Shown: piece after piece, positions 1 through 11,155 of the stretch
Layout of the letters: each line of letters starts with the position of its first letter
Numbering within the stretch: the first letter of the stretch is position 1
Assembly (NCBI RefSeq): GCF_046630445.1
Contig: NC_092341.1
Location: 216,755,501-216,819,500 of the forward strand
Direction of reading: 5' to 3'
Source: Rutidosis leptorrhynchoides
Taxonomy: Eukaryota; Streptophyta; Magnoliopsida; Asterales; Asteraceae
DNA length: 64,000 nucleotides
The notes under the pieces: generated by a model
What the model was told of the DNA's origin: nothing
Databases searched by the model: none
The model's input: only the letters and a program-made list of their open reading frames with translations
Made by a program: the position numbers and the translations under genes

Positions 1-148
1 CACAAAATATATAATTAATATACTTTATTTATATATATATATAGATATGTTTTAAATAATAATTATCATAATATCATATTTTTATTTTTATTTCACATAA
101 TTAATTTTATTAACATCAACATATAATATTTCAAATTATATTTTCAAT

Positions 149-191
<43 letters not shown>

Positions 192-371
192 CACATATCT
201 ATTTACAATTAATTGTTCGTGAATCGTCGGAAATAGTCGAAGTCAAATAAATGACGAAAATAGTTCAAAAATTTTGAGACGCAACATAACGGACTTTGCT
301 TATCATGTCAGAATTATGAAATCGTATCGTGAGTTTGGTTCAAAATTAGTCGAAATTTTCCGGGTCATGAC
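1..371. other. AT-rich flank, possible LTR relic
   Basis: No gene is seen. A TA-rich microsatellite lies at about 146-188. The last part ends CGGGTCATGACA at 361-372, which resembles the 3' termini of the gypsy LTRs in this window (CGGGTTATGACA). The stretch may be the 3' end of an older LTR, but no partner or primer site is visible, so this is a weak inference. Confidence 0.3.
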
Positions 372-386
372 ATAATAAAGGCATAA
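372..386. repeat. Target-site duplication, left copy, of the ORF1-only LINE
   Basis: ATAATAAAGGCATAA here matches ATAATAAAAGCATAA at 41511-41525 with one mismatch in 15. The right copy directly follows an A-rich tail, as expected for target-primed reverse transcription. The two copies are 41 kb apart because the gypsy array lies inside the LINE. Confidence 0.75.
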
Positions 387-1897
387 GAAGAAGAATTGAT
401 TGAAGTAAGTATCGTTAGGAACCCCCTTTCTCTCTCCATTTTCTCTTTCTGACTTGGGACTAACACCCAACGGTCTCCTTATCGGAGAGATCGTTTTCCG
501 GTCTGTTTTTCTTCAATCGGAAGCTTTTTCTGATCATCCTTGCTTCGGTTTTTTCAATTTTATCTTCTTCTTTCTTAATTCCGGTGGTTTCTGCTTCATT
601 TTCTTCCCTTTCGTTTCTCCTAACCCTAACCCTAATTTTAGTTCAAAATGTCTGATTCCATTTTTATTGGAAGATTAGATAGGATTTCTCACAATTTACT
701 TAAAGACACCTTCGGAAAATTTGGGCCGATTAAAGAAATTAAGTCGTGGTCTTTTCGGCGATTTGCTTTCATTTCTTTTGAAGAGAACGACGATGCTTCG
801 GCGGCAATAGAAGAGATGAATGGCTCGACAGTCTTCGATAAACCAATTTTTTTTGGACGACCTTGCAAACGAGATGGTGGACAGGTTGGTCATGGATTTA
901 GGTCAGTGTCGCCGGTGGTTATTACCCCTAATCATTCTGTTACAAACCGGTTGAACTTGAGTGTGTTAATTGTTGATTCTGTGCCTTTGAAGGAGTGCAA
1001 GGTTATGGATTTCCTCTTTGTGTGTAAGGCGACGGTTTCCTGTTTCACGAAGATGGGTGCATTCGCCGGGGTTATTGAATGTACATATTTGTCTTCGTTC
1101 TCCAGTGTTCTTGAGAAGGGTTTGGGGTCCGGGTTTAATTTGGTAATTTCTTTTTCATCAGGTGGATACTTTTTTCAGGTTTGTTTGGGTTGAGCTTAGA
1201 GGCTTTCCGGCCAAATTTATCTCCGATGAGAACATTAGGTCTATTGCGGGCAGGGTGGGAACTGTGGTGAAGGTGGTTAAACCCTCGGATGGTGGTCTTC
1301 GCCTTGGGTATGTTTTTGTGTTTGTCGAAACGTCATGTGTTAAACATATCCACGATCTTGTTCCGGTCACTTTGCTTACCAATAATCTTGTTAAAGGGCA
1401 TATCTGGGTTAACGAGATCTCAGACGTATCAGTTATGGATAGAATTCAGGCGATATCTTTTTCAGGTAATTTTGTGCAGGTTGTTAATGATAAGGTTTTG
1501 AATGTGGTCGTTATGGTGGTGTTCCTGTTGAGGAGGTTATTTCAGATACTCCAGGTGTTTGTGGTGGTGGTGCTGGTCAAGATGTTCAAGGTGTGGGTAA
1601 TGAGGTGGTGGAGATTGATTACTCTTCTCCGTTGGTTATGGGTCAAAATAAGGATGGTATTTTTAAGTCTTCGATTAAGGATGGTGTGAGTAGTGTTAGG
1701 TCTTCCTCGGTTTCTCTCTCATTAGAAAAGGTACAAATTACTCCTGATTCTCATGGTTTTCGTAAACGTAAACGGGCTAGGGTTTTTAGTTCAGGTGACG
1801 GTTCAGAGTGGGTTGATGATTTGGGGACTGGTGAGGGTGGTTTGGGTAATCAGGATTCTCATAATGTGGAGGAGGTGGCGGTTGTTGACTGTTTTGC
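387..1897 (+). mobile_element. ORF1-only LINE-like element, left part
   Basis: This is the 5' part of a LINE-derived insertion, with its 3' part at 41177-41510. It has a pyrimidine-rich 5' leader with a telobox-like TAACCCTAACCCTAA at 621-635, an RRM-containing ORF from ATG 648, and then truncation by a gypsy LTR at 1898. Without the gypsy DNA the element is about 1.84 kb. No endonuclease or reverse transcriptase follows ORF1. The name rests on the target duplication, the A-rich tail and the ORF1-type protein; it could instead be a retrocopy of a cellular RRM gene. Confidence 0.65.
648..1897 (+). pseudogene. LINE ORF1-like RRM protein, frameshifted and interrupted
   Basis: The start is the true ATG at 648. 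Residues 1-80 form an RRM: RNP2-like IFIGRL near residue 5 and RNP1-like FAFISFE near residue 39. The frame shifts near 1165-1180, next to a T-run, into a block reading FVWVELRGFPAKF, typical of the region after the RRM in plant L1-like ORF1 proteins. A second shift near 1500 leads into a Gly/Ser/Val-rich tail with a basic RKRKRAR patch near 1763. The gypsy LTR cuts the frame, and the basic Lys-rich C-terminus resumes at 41177 and stops at 41273-41275. The inferred role is RNA binding during retrotransposition. Not functional as it stands. Confidence 0.65.
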
Positions 1898-4763
1898 TCG
1901 TTCTATACTTATAAGATTAATATTTACATAAATTAAACCTTACCAACATGATAAGCAATCCAAATTGTTGAGACTTATGTTTTTGAAATGAGTTTTACAC
2001 AACGTTTGACCGTCTAGTTTGACCGATGATATCACGAACTATATAACATATGATAATTATGCGTTTGTGTATATATATGTATATATACATATTTAACATG
2101 ATCTAAGGATGTTTTAATATCTCATTTTGTATTAATAACAATAAGTTATAAGTATATTTTGAAACTACTAACTTAAGTTTTCAAAACGATAACCATACGT
2201 AACGTTATTTGACATAAATACTTATAACATATAATGTTTATACATATATCATATATGTAATGTATTTAATCACTTTTAAGGACTTAAATACATAAAACAA
2301 TATAAGTATATTCACAAAAGATAGCTATATTTGAATTCTCATTCCATTTTTCACAAGATTTCTATACGTATATCTAGAGTACATGTACTCGTATCATACC
2401 TAACCTCTATACGTATTTACTATTGGTATATATACATCAAATCACCACCAACCAGCCCTTGTTCAATGCCTTATGTATAAGGTAACTACTTTTGTTATCT
2501 AGTATGACAATTTCACATGATTAAAAGATTTTTTCACAAAATTACAAACTTATACACCTTTTACACCACCATTTATACTCCATTCCATTTTCATTTTACT
2601 ACACATTTCTTTAACCAAAAACACACTCTTAAGAAACTCCATAACCATTCAGCTAGTATCCATGAAGATCTAGCCATAAAAACATCACTTAAACACCATA
2701 AGAAAAACCTTACAAAAACACTTCAAGAATCCTTTCAAGAACACAAGTTTACTTCCAATCTTTCATCCAATTCCATCACTCTTTTGGTTCTAGATTTTTA
2801 CTTCTCTTTTACAGCAATCTTGTCCAAGTAACTTGAGGTAGTAACTTTGTTCATAACCTTATTCGATTCATATATATATAGCTATCTTATTTTGTGGTAT
2901 AAAATTTTAACAACAAGAACATAGTTTGAATGTTTTCAAACTTGTTTGCAAACTAAATAGATCCTTCTCACTTAACTTTTAAAATACTTCAAGACCTGTA
3001 ATATTTCATAAATATATGCTAATTTAACAAGGTATAACTTGGTTTTTCAAAGAACACCTTAAAAACTGAATTTACGACGTTGGAGTGCAACCGGGGGCTG
3101 TTTTGGGTTGGATAATTAAAAACCATCTTAAACTTTGAATTGGAGGTTTATTTTCTGGAAAAATTATTTTTACTATGAATATGATAACACATAAAAATTT
3201 CATGATTTAACTCAAAGTATAAGTATTTTTAGAAAAATAATCATTTAAGGTTGTTTACATGATGGAAAATGATTAACTTCATAAGTTTTACTAAAGTTTG
3301 ACCTATGACCTGTGATTTCGAATACAAACTAAGGTATTTACAGTTCATAGTCTTAAAGAGGGACTCGATCCAAGGAAGTGGCAAGTTGAATCAACGAAAA
3401 CGGAGTTGTAACGAAGAAACTATGACCAAAACGAGATCGGATATCTAAGACTAGTTTAGCCACGAAAATAATTGGAGAAAATTTAAAAAATCACATCTTT
3501 CTAAAATAACATGATATTTTATATATATGTACTCATAATTTAATTTTATATGGTTCAGGATCACCCGTAAACAATACGAGAAGATTAATCATAAGATCCC
3601 ATGATTGTACGCAACACGTCATTTGACAACACCGGTACTTTATGTACGCAACACGTCATTTGACAACACCGGTACCGTGGGTCAAGATTAATCTCGACCA
3701 ATACATATACGATGGGGGTTTTTTTTTCATTGAAGGTTTATTAAACACCTAAAAATGAACCATTAAAATTGAATTACTAACATCGGACTGCTAACTACGG
3801 ACTAAGGAATTATTAAAAGTATTATAAGTATATATATGTGACGTTTGTTTAAAAAGAAAAGGTATTGATATATTATATATGGATAGGTTCGTGATATCAA
3901 TCGGAGACCAAGTCGAAATTACATATCTTCAAGACAAAAGTGAGTATATAGTCCCACTTTTAAACTCTAAGTATTTCGGGATGAGAATACATGTATTTTA
4001 TGTTTTACGTTATGGACACAAGTAACTGAAAAATATATTCTACGTTGAGTTGTACCACTGGCATACTTCCCTGTAGCTTGGTAACTATTATTTACAGCGG
4101 TATTGTAAACGCGAATCCTGTTGATAGATCTATCGGGCCTGACAACCCCAACCGGACTGGACGACCAGTATTCAACGGTTGCACAGTACTTCGTTTCGTG
4201 ACTACACTTGGTACGGTGTAGTAAGATTTCATAATAAAGGGAATATGCGACGTGATTAAATGTTAAGTATGGTTACCAAGTGCTCAACCACTTAGAATAT
4301 TTTTATTAAAATGTTTACATATGAAATCTTGTGGTCTATATATATATATATATATTGCTGCCGGCATTAAACCTATATCTCACCAACTTTATGTTGACGT
4401 TTTAAACATGTTTATTCTCAGGTAATAATTAGAAGCTTCCGCTGCAACATGTTGAATTTAAGCAAGATCTTGAGTATGCATATTTGTGTCAAAAACAAAA
4501 CTGCATATCCGAGGATTTGTATTGTAAAATATGCTAGAAATCGTGTTGTTATCATCATATGTAAAGTTTGTAAGTCTAAGATTATCGCTAAACGATAATC
4601 ATCTTTTTATTGTCTAAAGCTTGTATCAAAAATAAGAATTATGGTTTGTAATGTAAAATATATGCAGTTGTTCTTTTAAAAATGTCGCATATAGAGGTCA
4701 ATACCTCGCTATGAAATCATACGTTATCTAACACGTTCTTATGGTTAAGGACGGGTTATGACA
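1898..4763 (+). mobile_element. LTR A, left LTR of the tandem Ty3/gypsy array
   Basis: It is nearly identical to 20091-22952 and 38308-41176. The first 23 bases of the intact LTR (TGTAATGACCC...) are missing at the junction with LINE ORF1, so no left target duplication can be read. It ends ACGGGTTATGACA at 4763, followed by the primer site. It contains a promoter-like ATTGG/TATA motif at 2421, the palindrome GATAGATCTATC at 4123-4134, and the hairpin GAGGT-CAAT-ACCTC at 4694-4707. An ATG-started 104-codon ORF at 2517-2831 is identical in all three LTRs but resembles nothing I know and is probably leader RNA. Confidence 0.92.
2421..2434 (+). promoter_or_regulatory. Candidate LTR promoter, LTR A
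   Basis: TATTGGTATATATA combines an inverted CCAAT box (ATTGG) with a TATA box. The same ACTATTGGTATATA core occurs in LTR B, LTR C and, despite general divergence, in the 3' LTR of the third element. Conservation between families supports a promoter. The transcription start is not known. Confidence 0.4.
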
Positions 4764-4765
4764 TG

Positions 4766-4777
4766 TGGTATCAGAGC
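4766..4777 (+). other. Primer binding site, internal region I
   Basis: TGGTATCAGAGC, two bases after the LTR A terminus, is the standard plant primer site complementary to the 3' end of initiator tRNA-Met. Confidence 0.9.
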
Positions 4778-4951
4778 GGTGGTCTTAGCGAACCAGGTTT
4801 GCATTAGTGTGTCTAACTGATAAGTCGTTAGGATACATTAGTAAGTCTGGACTTTGACCGGGTCTGATTTAAAAACCATTGCTTATCATTGTTGGTTAAA
4901 ATTTATATGTAAATATTATGTAGTACTAATGGGTTAGTTGTTATGTGATAG

Positions 4952-5386
4952 ATTTCGGGCTCGAAACTTATTATCACATTCAGCGACTCCGAATCAGAAT
5001 CTTCAGATGGCGTTTCAGTCATTAACCTATCCGATGACGAAAATAATATCTTTGGGGAAGACTCACAAATTCCGGATGAACCAACTATAGGGAACCCGGA
5101 AAGTGAACCCGAGGAGGAAAGTGAACCCGAGGAAGAAATACAGGAAATTACAAAAGACAAGTTCGAACTAGGAAAGAAACGAAAGGCTAATGAATTAGAA
5201 AATTCAAATCCCGAGTTTAGTAAGGATGATGTGGCACCAACTCCACTAGACACTACCACCCCTATTCCCGTTATACCTATTCGTTCTATCCCGGCATCCA
5301 GTTCTTCAGCCCCACCGCCAAAATATAGGCAGACAGCTAGGATAAGCGTTAGGCCATTCCTTGAACCTAAACGTCCTAGAAAATAG
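4952..5386 (+). pseudogene. Acidic leader ORF, copy I, start codon lost
   Basis: This is the counterpart of the intact leader ORF at 23141-23593. Here the ATG reads ATT at 4952-4954, while the rest stays open to TAG at 5384-5386. The product would be Ser/Asp/Glu-rich, with two SEPEEE repeats (three in copy II) and a Pro/Arg-rich C-terminus. It lies between the primer site and gag on the sense strand. Function unknown. Confidence 0.6.
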
Positions 5387-5745
5387 ACCAAACGATGCGC
5401 TGCCGTATTAAACCATGGGATCATATAATGTTTTGTATAATATTATTAGAGTGGTTTGCTTAATGTTCGATGTAAGATAAGCATATGTAAAATAGTGAAG
5501 TATGAAATGCAATAATTTTCCATGGTTAAGTATTATTTAGATTGTAGTAATTGGTTCTGTACTAAGCTATTAAGTATGAACATTAACGGGTAGGTACTAC
5601 CCTAGATATAATTATAAAACGCTAATAAAAAGAAAAGGCTTTTATAATAATACCTAGTTCATATTATTAACAAGCTATAATGTACTATAAATACACACTA
5701 CATCTATAATATTCCATGTGAATAATTATTTTCTTTCATTAGGAA
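5387..5745 (+). other. Leader between the acidic ORF and gag, copy I
   Basis: No gene is seen. It contains TTAACGGGTAGGTACT at 5583-5598, the same 16-mer that adjoins the 3' LTR at 20053-20068. Here it continues ACCC, making the inverted repeat GGGTA-GGTAC-TACCC. Confidence 0.6.
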
Positions 5746-7346
5746 ATGGCGCGATTGAATCGAATGACGGAACAAGAAGTCGAGGAATTCATCAACCAGC
5801 GAGTCAATGACAGAATGTTATGGGTCGAAGCTGCAAGAGCTGCTGCAGTTAACCCAAATCCTCGTGTAGGATGCACCTACAAGACGTTTCAAGCTTGCAA
5901 GCCCTCATCATTCAGTGGAACGGAAGGACCGATCGGTTTAACCCGGTGGATAGAAAAGATAGAGACTGTGTTTAAAATCAGTGGTTGTGTTGAAAAGGAC
6001 ATGACCAAGTATGCATCGTGCACTTTATAAGATAGTGCACTCACGTGGTGGAAAAATTATGTGAAGGCTGTAGGAGGAGATGTAGCTTATGATACTCCAT
6101 GGGAAGAATTCAAAACAATGTTAATCAACGAATATTGTCCAAGGAACGAGGTTAGGAAGTTGGAAGATGAATTACGAAGTCTGAAGGTTGTTGGTACTGA
6201 AATCACCAACTACAATCAGCGATTCATGGAAATAGTTTTACTATGTCCTGAATTGGTTCCAACCGAAGAACGGAAGATTGAAATGTACAAAGATGGTTTG
6301 CCCACAAAGGTCAAGGCAAACGTTACAGCATCGAGACCTAAGACAATTCATGAAGCTATAACCATGGCAAACGAGCTAATGGATCAGGTCATCTTGGATA
6401 AGAAATCATCCAATACTTATGTGAAGGTATTGGGTAACAAAAGAAAGTGGAATGGAAATTATGATCGAGGTAACCAACAACAATCTTTTAAGAAACAAGA
6501 AACCACGAAAGGTGCGGGTAGTGGTTCAGGTTTTGGTTACAAAGGACAAAGTCCTTTATGCAACCGATGCCACAAACATCATTTTGGTTACTGTAGTGTG
6601 GTATGCAACAAGTGTAATCGACAGGGTCATCTTGCTGAAGATTGTAGGGCTCTCGTTACAAATACAAATGGTACCAAGACTCCTGCCACCAATGCAAATA
6701 GAACTGCTTTGGCTACCGTTACTTGTTTTGGGTGTGGAAAACAAGGTCACTATAAGAGCCAGTGCCCGAATCCAGAGAAGAATGTCGGACCTGCAAGTGG
6801 GAGAGCATTTATTATTAATGCTAGAGAGGCACGTGAAGACCCGGAGCTTGTTACGGGTACGTTTACCATTAATAACTTATCAGCGTCTATTATATTTGAT
6901 ACTGGTGCCGATAGAAGTTACGTGTGTAGAAATTTTTACACTAAATTGAATTGTTCATCATTACCTCTAGATGCTAAGTACATGATTGAGTTAGCTAATG
7001 GTAAACTAATTAAAGCCGATAAAATTTGTCGTGATTGTGAAATAAATTTAGCCGGAGAAACGTTTAAAATTGACTTAATACCCGTAGAATTAGGAAGTTT
7101 TGATGTAATAGTCGGCATGGACTGGATGTCCAAAGTAGGAGCTGAAGTTGTGCGTGCCAAGAAGGCAATTCGCATTCCTAGTAAGGATAAAATGCCGGTG
7201 ATGATTTATGGAGAGAAGGGTAATTCAAAGCTAAAACTCATTAGCTGTTTGAAAGCCAAGAAGTGTTTAGAAAAGGGATGTTATGCTATTATAGCACATG
7301 TTAATAAAGTCGAAAAGAAAGAAAAAGAGAAGTGCATCAACGATGT
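5746..7346 (+). pseudogene. Ty3/gypsy gag-protease, copy I, stop at 6028-6030
   Basis: It starts at ATG 5746 after GGAA. It encodes a capsid-type Gag, two CCHC-like knuckle regions (CNKCNRQGHLAEDC and CFGCGKQGHYKSQC, about residues 285-335) and an aspartic protease with DTGA near residue 385. CAA in copy II is TAA here (codon 95), so Gag is cut early. The LARD-like insertion splits the frame after GATGT at 7342-7346, and pol resumes at 17191. With the insertion set aside, gag and pol form one frame of 1,477 codons, as in other single-ORF chromoviruses. It differs from copy II by a handful of bases. Confidence 0.9.
7342..7346. repeat. GATGT target duplication, left, nested element I
   Basis: GATGT here and at 17186-17190 flank the nested element exactly. 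Set together, the flanks restore the gag-pol reading frame. Confidence 0.9.
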
Positions 7347-7974
7347 TGTAACGACCCGGAAATTTCCGGCCAAATTTAAACCTAAATCTTTATATGTTCC
7401 CGACACGATAAGCAAAATCGGTAATGTTAAGTCTCGAAAGCCTTGAAATCTATGTTCATATGTTTAATTACCCTTTGACTATGCCCGACGATTCACGAAC
7501 CTGATGGCTATTCCTCATTATTAAGTGTTACATACTTAATAATTTATAATATTATTACATGAGATTACAAGTTAAAAGATAAATATTGTATCAACACTAA
7601 GATTGTTGTTACTACTTTCATTATTATTAATGTTAATATCAGAATTATTAACATTATTATTATTATTAATGATACAATTATAAATGCTATTATAAGAATG
7701 ATTTAAATTATAAATTAGTTGTATTATCAAAAGTTATTATTAGTATTGTTATAGTTATCATTATCATTATAAAAAAATAATACAATTTACTATTATTATC
7801 AATATAACTAATACTATTATTATTATTTCTAAAAATTATTATTGATATTATAAATATTAATATAAAAATAACAAGATTTATTACTATTATCATTAGTAAT
7901 ATCAATTATAACATTGTTATTAATGATAATAATTGTTAAGATTATTAATATTATTATTATATAATTTTAATTAA

Positions 7975-8008
<34 letters not shown>

Positions 8009-9000
8009 ATATTGTTAATATTAATTATATACAACTATATATAGATTTTTTTTATAAAAGCAGATATATATATCATTTGCGGATAAATATGAATATATAA
8101 ATATGGTGTATATAAATGTAAATACAGTTTAGGTACATATCAATTTCAACAAATAGGAAATTATTGTTTTATGTCTGATATCTGGAATACAAATACAATA
8201 AAATCAAAGTTATCTTCCAAAAATTGCACTGGCAGTCAAAGTCCATCTGTTTTAATTTGTCTTCGTACGTTTGTCTGGTTAAGAACCATAGAATCACTTT
8301 CAATATATATAATTAATCGATTTTCAGATGTAAGCAAGGCCATAAGGTCGACCCTATCAGCTATCGATAATCCTTACAGCTATTACCTTATCGAATTCTT
8401 CAGAAGGATACAGCTACAGCTAGTTCATCCCTGTCACGACCCATTTAAATCAAAAACTTAATTTCGGATCAAATATCAAAATCTAAAAATACGGTTTTGT
8501 TAGGAACTTTTTATTTAATCTTTCTGAAAAGTTTGAGGCCTCAATTCATATTAGTTAACAAGAATTTTTGAAATCAAATTTAATTTCTAAAAGGTCAACC
8601 GTTTCGTTTTTAGAGAAATTCGTAATTTCTCTGATGATTGTGAATTAACTAGTGATTCAGGTAGTTTCTAGGAACTGTTTACAATATAATTCGTGTTGAA
8701 ATCAAAAGCTGAAAAGGTCTAGATTGCTGAATCGAGTTTGGAGTTCTCTATGTTCATGGCGTGAATAAAATTGCTGTATTTGTTCTTCGGTTAAATCGAC
8801 TTTTGAACACAGATTAGTTCTGTTGCATTTATACATCTTATTTGATGTAAAAAAAAAAAAGAAATTTCTAAATCCAATGTTGTTTCCTCGCTGTTTTTAA
8901 ACTATGAAGGGTTCTAGGATCGACTAGTTTTGAAGAGGATGATGACACTCGAATAACGTTTAAGGGATATTAAATTCAATAATATATCAGAAAATTAGAA

Positions 9001-9067
9001 ATGGATGAGTGGTAAGGGTGTTGTTTGGGTGTCCGAGAGGTCGGGGGTTCGAGTCCCTGGCGAGGCA
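9001..9067 (+). ncRNA. tRNA-like / SINE-head sequence in LARD LTR
   Basis: GGTTCGAGTCC at 9046-9056 is a perfect Pol III B box, and TGGATGAGTGGT at 9002-9013 is A-box-like with normal spacing. A T-arm with four of five pairs can be drawn. Seven Ts at 9071-9077 could act as a Pol III terminator. The acceptor stem does not close, so it is not a functional tRNA gene; a tRNA-derived SINE head is likelier. Copies lie at 15792, 27213 and 34039. Confidence 0.55.
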
Positions 9068-9137
9068 ATATTTTTTTAGGAGAATTCTTTTCTTGAAGGT
9101 AGTCTTTTCTTTATTATTATCATTAATACTATTATTA

Positions 9138-9169
<32 letters not shown>

Positions 9170-9335
9170 ATTACTAAATTATTATCATTAATATAGATAT
9201 ATTATAAAAATTAGTAGTATTAACATTATTAGTATTAGTATTATTAGTATTGTATCATTATTTTAAACAAAAATTTTATTAAAAACAAAGTAGTATTATT
9301 ATTATTAGCATTATAAGCATTATTAAACTTATCAA

Positions 9336-9338
<3 letters not shown>

Positions 9339-9427
<89 letters not shown>
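9339..9427. repeat. (TA)n microsatellite
   Basis: A nearly pure TA run of about 89 bases. The equivalent runs in the other three LARD LTRs differ in length (16132-16246, 27550-27675, 34372-34462). Translations reading YIYIYI are artefacts. Confidence 0.95.
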
Positions 9428-9431
<4 letters not shown>

Positions 9432-10368
9432 ACATTTAGTAGTATTATTATAAAATTTAATAGTATTATTATCCATATCTTAATACTTTTATTAAAAGAA
9501 CTAACAAATGATATTTGTATAACACTATAATTAATACACCAAAGTAAACTATATTAATATCTTATTTACTAAATTAAATAAAATGAATATAATGAAACAT
9601 ATAGGATATTGATATTAAAACTTATATTACTAATAATATACATATTTGTTCGATTTCAAGTATATGTTTTAATATATATAAATGATATAGGTTCGTGAAT
9701 CCGAGGCCAAACTTACATCTGTTCAGTGATGTTATATGTATTTTTACTACAAAATACATTAGGTGAGTATATAGATCCCTTTTAAACTCTAAATATTTTT
9801 GGGCTGAGAATACATGCGCTGTTTTATAAAAGTTTTACGTTATGGACACAAGTAACTGAAAAATATATTCTACGTTGAGTTGTACCACTGGCATACTTCC
9901 CTGTAGCTTGGTAACTAATATTTACAGCGGTATTGTAAACGCGAATCCTGTTGATAGATCTATCGGGCCTGACAACCCCAACCGGACTGGACGACCAGTA
10001 TTCAACGGTTGCACAGTACTTCGTTTTGTGACTACACTTGGTACAGTGTAGTAAGATTTCATAATAAAGGGAATATGCGACGTGATTAAATGTTAAGTAT
10101 GGTTACCAAGTGCTCAACCACTTAGAATATTTTTATTAAAATGTTTATATATGAAATCTTGTGGTCCATAGTTATAACGTTGCTAGCATCAAACCTATAT
10201 ATCTCACCAACTTTATGTTGACATTTTAAAGCATGTTATTCTCAGGTACGATTTAAGTCTTCCGCCGTGCATTAGCTCATACTAAGGACCTTACTTGGTG
10301 TCGATCATCGCAATGGAACCAAATGTTGAAGACTTCGTCCGGGAGGATAAGGTCGAGGTCCTCACAGG

Positions 10369-10380
10369 TGGTATCAGAGC
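10369..10380 (+). other. Primer binding site, nested element I
   Basis: TGGTATCAGAGC, two bases after the 5' LTR end. It is identical to the primer site of the host element. Confidence 0.9.
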
Positions 10381-10724
10381 GTTGGTCTTAGTGAACCAGG
10401 CCTTGCATTAGTATACCTAACTGGTAGTTGTTAGGATACATTAGTGAGTCTGGACTTTGACCGTGTCTACCTGTCAAAAAGTTTTGCTTATCATTTCTAG
10501 TCGGAAATCATCTGTTTATCATCCTTAGGGAACTGCCTGCTTATCATTCATAAGTCTAGACACGTCTTACTGCATTTACTGCATCGATAGTGTATAGACA
10601 AAATTCATATCTTAGCGTATCTGATAATTCATATCTTAGCGCATCTGTAGACTTGCCTAACATATGCCATAGATTCCTCTGTATTCTACGGAATCTTTGA
10701 TATTATATATATTGATATTCTAAA

Positions 10725-11155
10725 ATGTTATCCGATATCCAAAAATCATTTCACATCGAAGATCCCTTCCATCCACCAAATTGCCCTCTTAGCGACGAAC
10801 CTGAAGCACTTACCGGCGAACCTGTTCGAGAAACCATTTCTCTCTCATCTCTAGAGTATTTCGTCATGATTATATACTATCCCATATTTCGAATCTTGTT
10901 CATTCGCTCGCTCCAACCGTCAATCATCCCGGTGTACTAGCAGAAGTTAACGAACTACGCGCTCGCGTGACGGTTTTGGAGGACATGGTGCGAAGGTTGC
11001 AAACACCAGCAGCATAATCTGTACCACCATCATCAACGCCGACAGTACCCATATCACCCTCAACCACAACCGCGTCGTAAACCTTAACAACATAATTTGT
11101 ACCTCGGATACTAACATCACACGCCTCAATATCACCATTTGTACTCCGAGTATGA
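10725..11155 (+). pseudogene. Leader-protein remnant of the LARD-like element, copy I
   Basis: From ATG 10725 the sequence encodes a Pro/Glu-rich stretch (EDPFHPPN, then DEPEALTGEPV). A frameshift near 10910 leads into a heptad-like coiled-coil segment (VNELRARVTVLEDMV), then a Pro/Ser/Thr-rich tail with several in-frame TAA codons, ending at TGA 11153-11155. It sits where the acidic leader ORF sits in the autonomous elements. It is the only protein-like sequence in the sense strand of this interior. Function unknown. Confidence 0.45.

Larger units (their letters stand above)
7347..10366 (+). repeat. 5' LTR of nested LARD-like element, copy I
   Basis: It runs from TGTAACGACC to GTCCTCACA. 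A perfect palindrome CCGGAAATTTCCGG lies at 7356-7369. About 7600-8035 is ATT/ATA-rich low complexity. A tRNA-like sequence with a Pol III B box lies at 9001-9067 and a TA run at 9339-9427. From about 9830 the sequence matches the core of LTR A (4005 onward), including GATAGATCTATC at 9953-9964. No credible protein gene. Confidence 0.92.

Noticed and set aside
621-635. Telomere-like TAACCCTAACCCTAA
   Set aside because: Only about two repeat units, in the 5' leader of the LINE. Consistent with a telobox promoter motif, not an interstitial telomere.
2517-2831. A 104-codon ORF, identical in all three tandem LTRs (also 20710 and 38927)
   Set aside because: It starts at a real ATG but has biased Lys/Thr/Phe composition, and no counterpart is recognisable in the third element's LTR. 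Identity follows from the recent duplication. More likely transcribed leader than protein.
3600-3675. Direct repeat GTACGCAACACGTCATTTGACAAC in the LTR, spaced like CRISPR units
   Set aside because: Only two copies, no array or cas genes; a local LTR duplication present in every LTR of the family.
7708-7905. Minus-strand ORF rich in Ile and Asn (also 14495, 25915, 32751)
   Set aside because: Translation of ATT-rich low-complexity LTR sequence.
8171-8461. A 96-98-codon ORF in each LARD LTR
   Set aside because: Starts at ATG and is open, but has no domain and no counterpart in related LTRs. It changes length by in-frame CTACAG duplication, and conservation is explained by recent copying.
9001-9067. 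Functional tRNA gene
   Set aside because: The A and B boxes are good but the acceptor stem does not pair and the anticodon arm is unclear, so it is kept only as a tRNA-like sequence.
9279-9476. Minus-strand ORF with YIYIYI repeats (also 27488-27724)
   Set aside because: Pure translation of the TA microsatellite.
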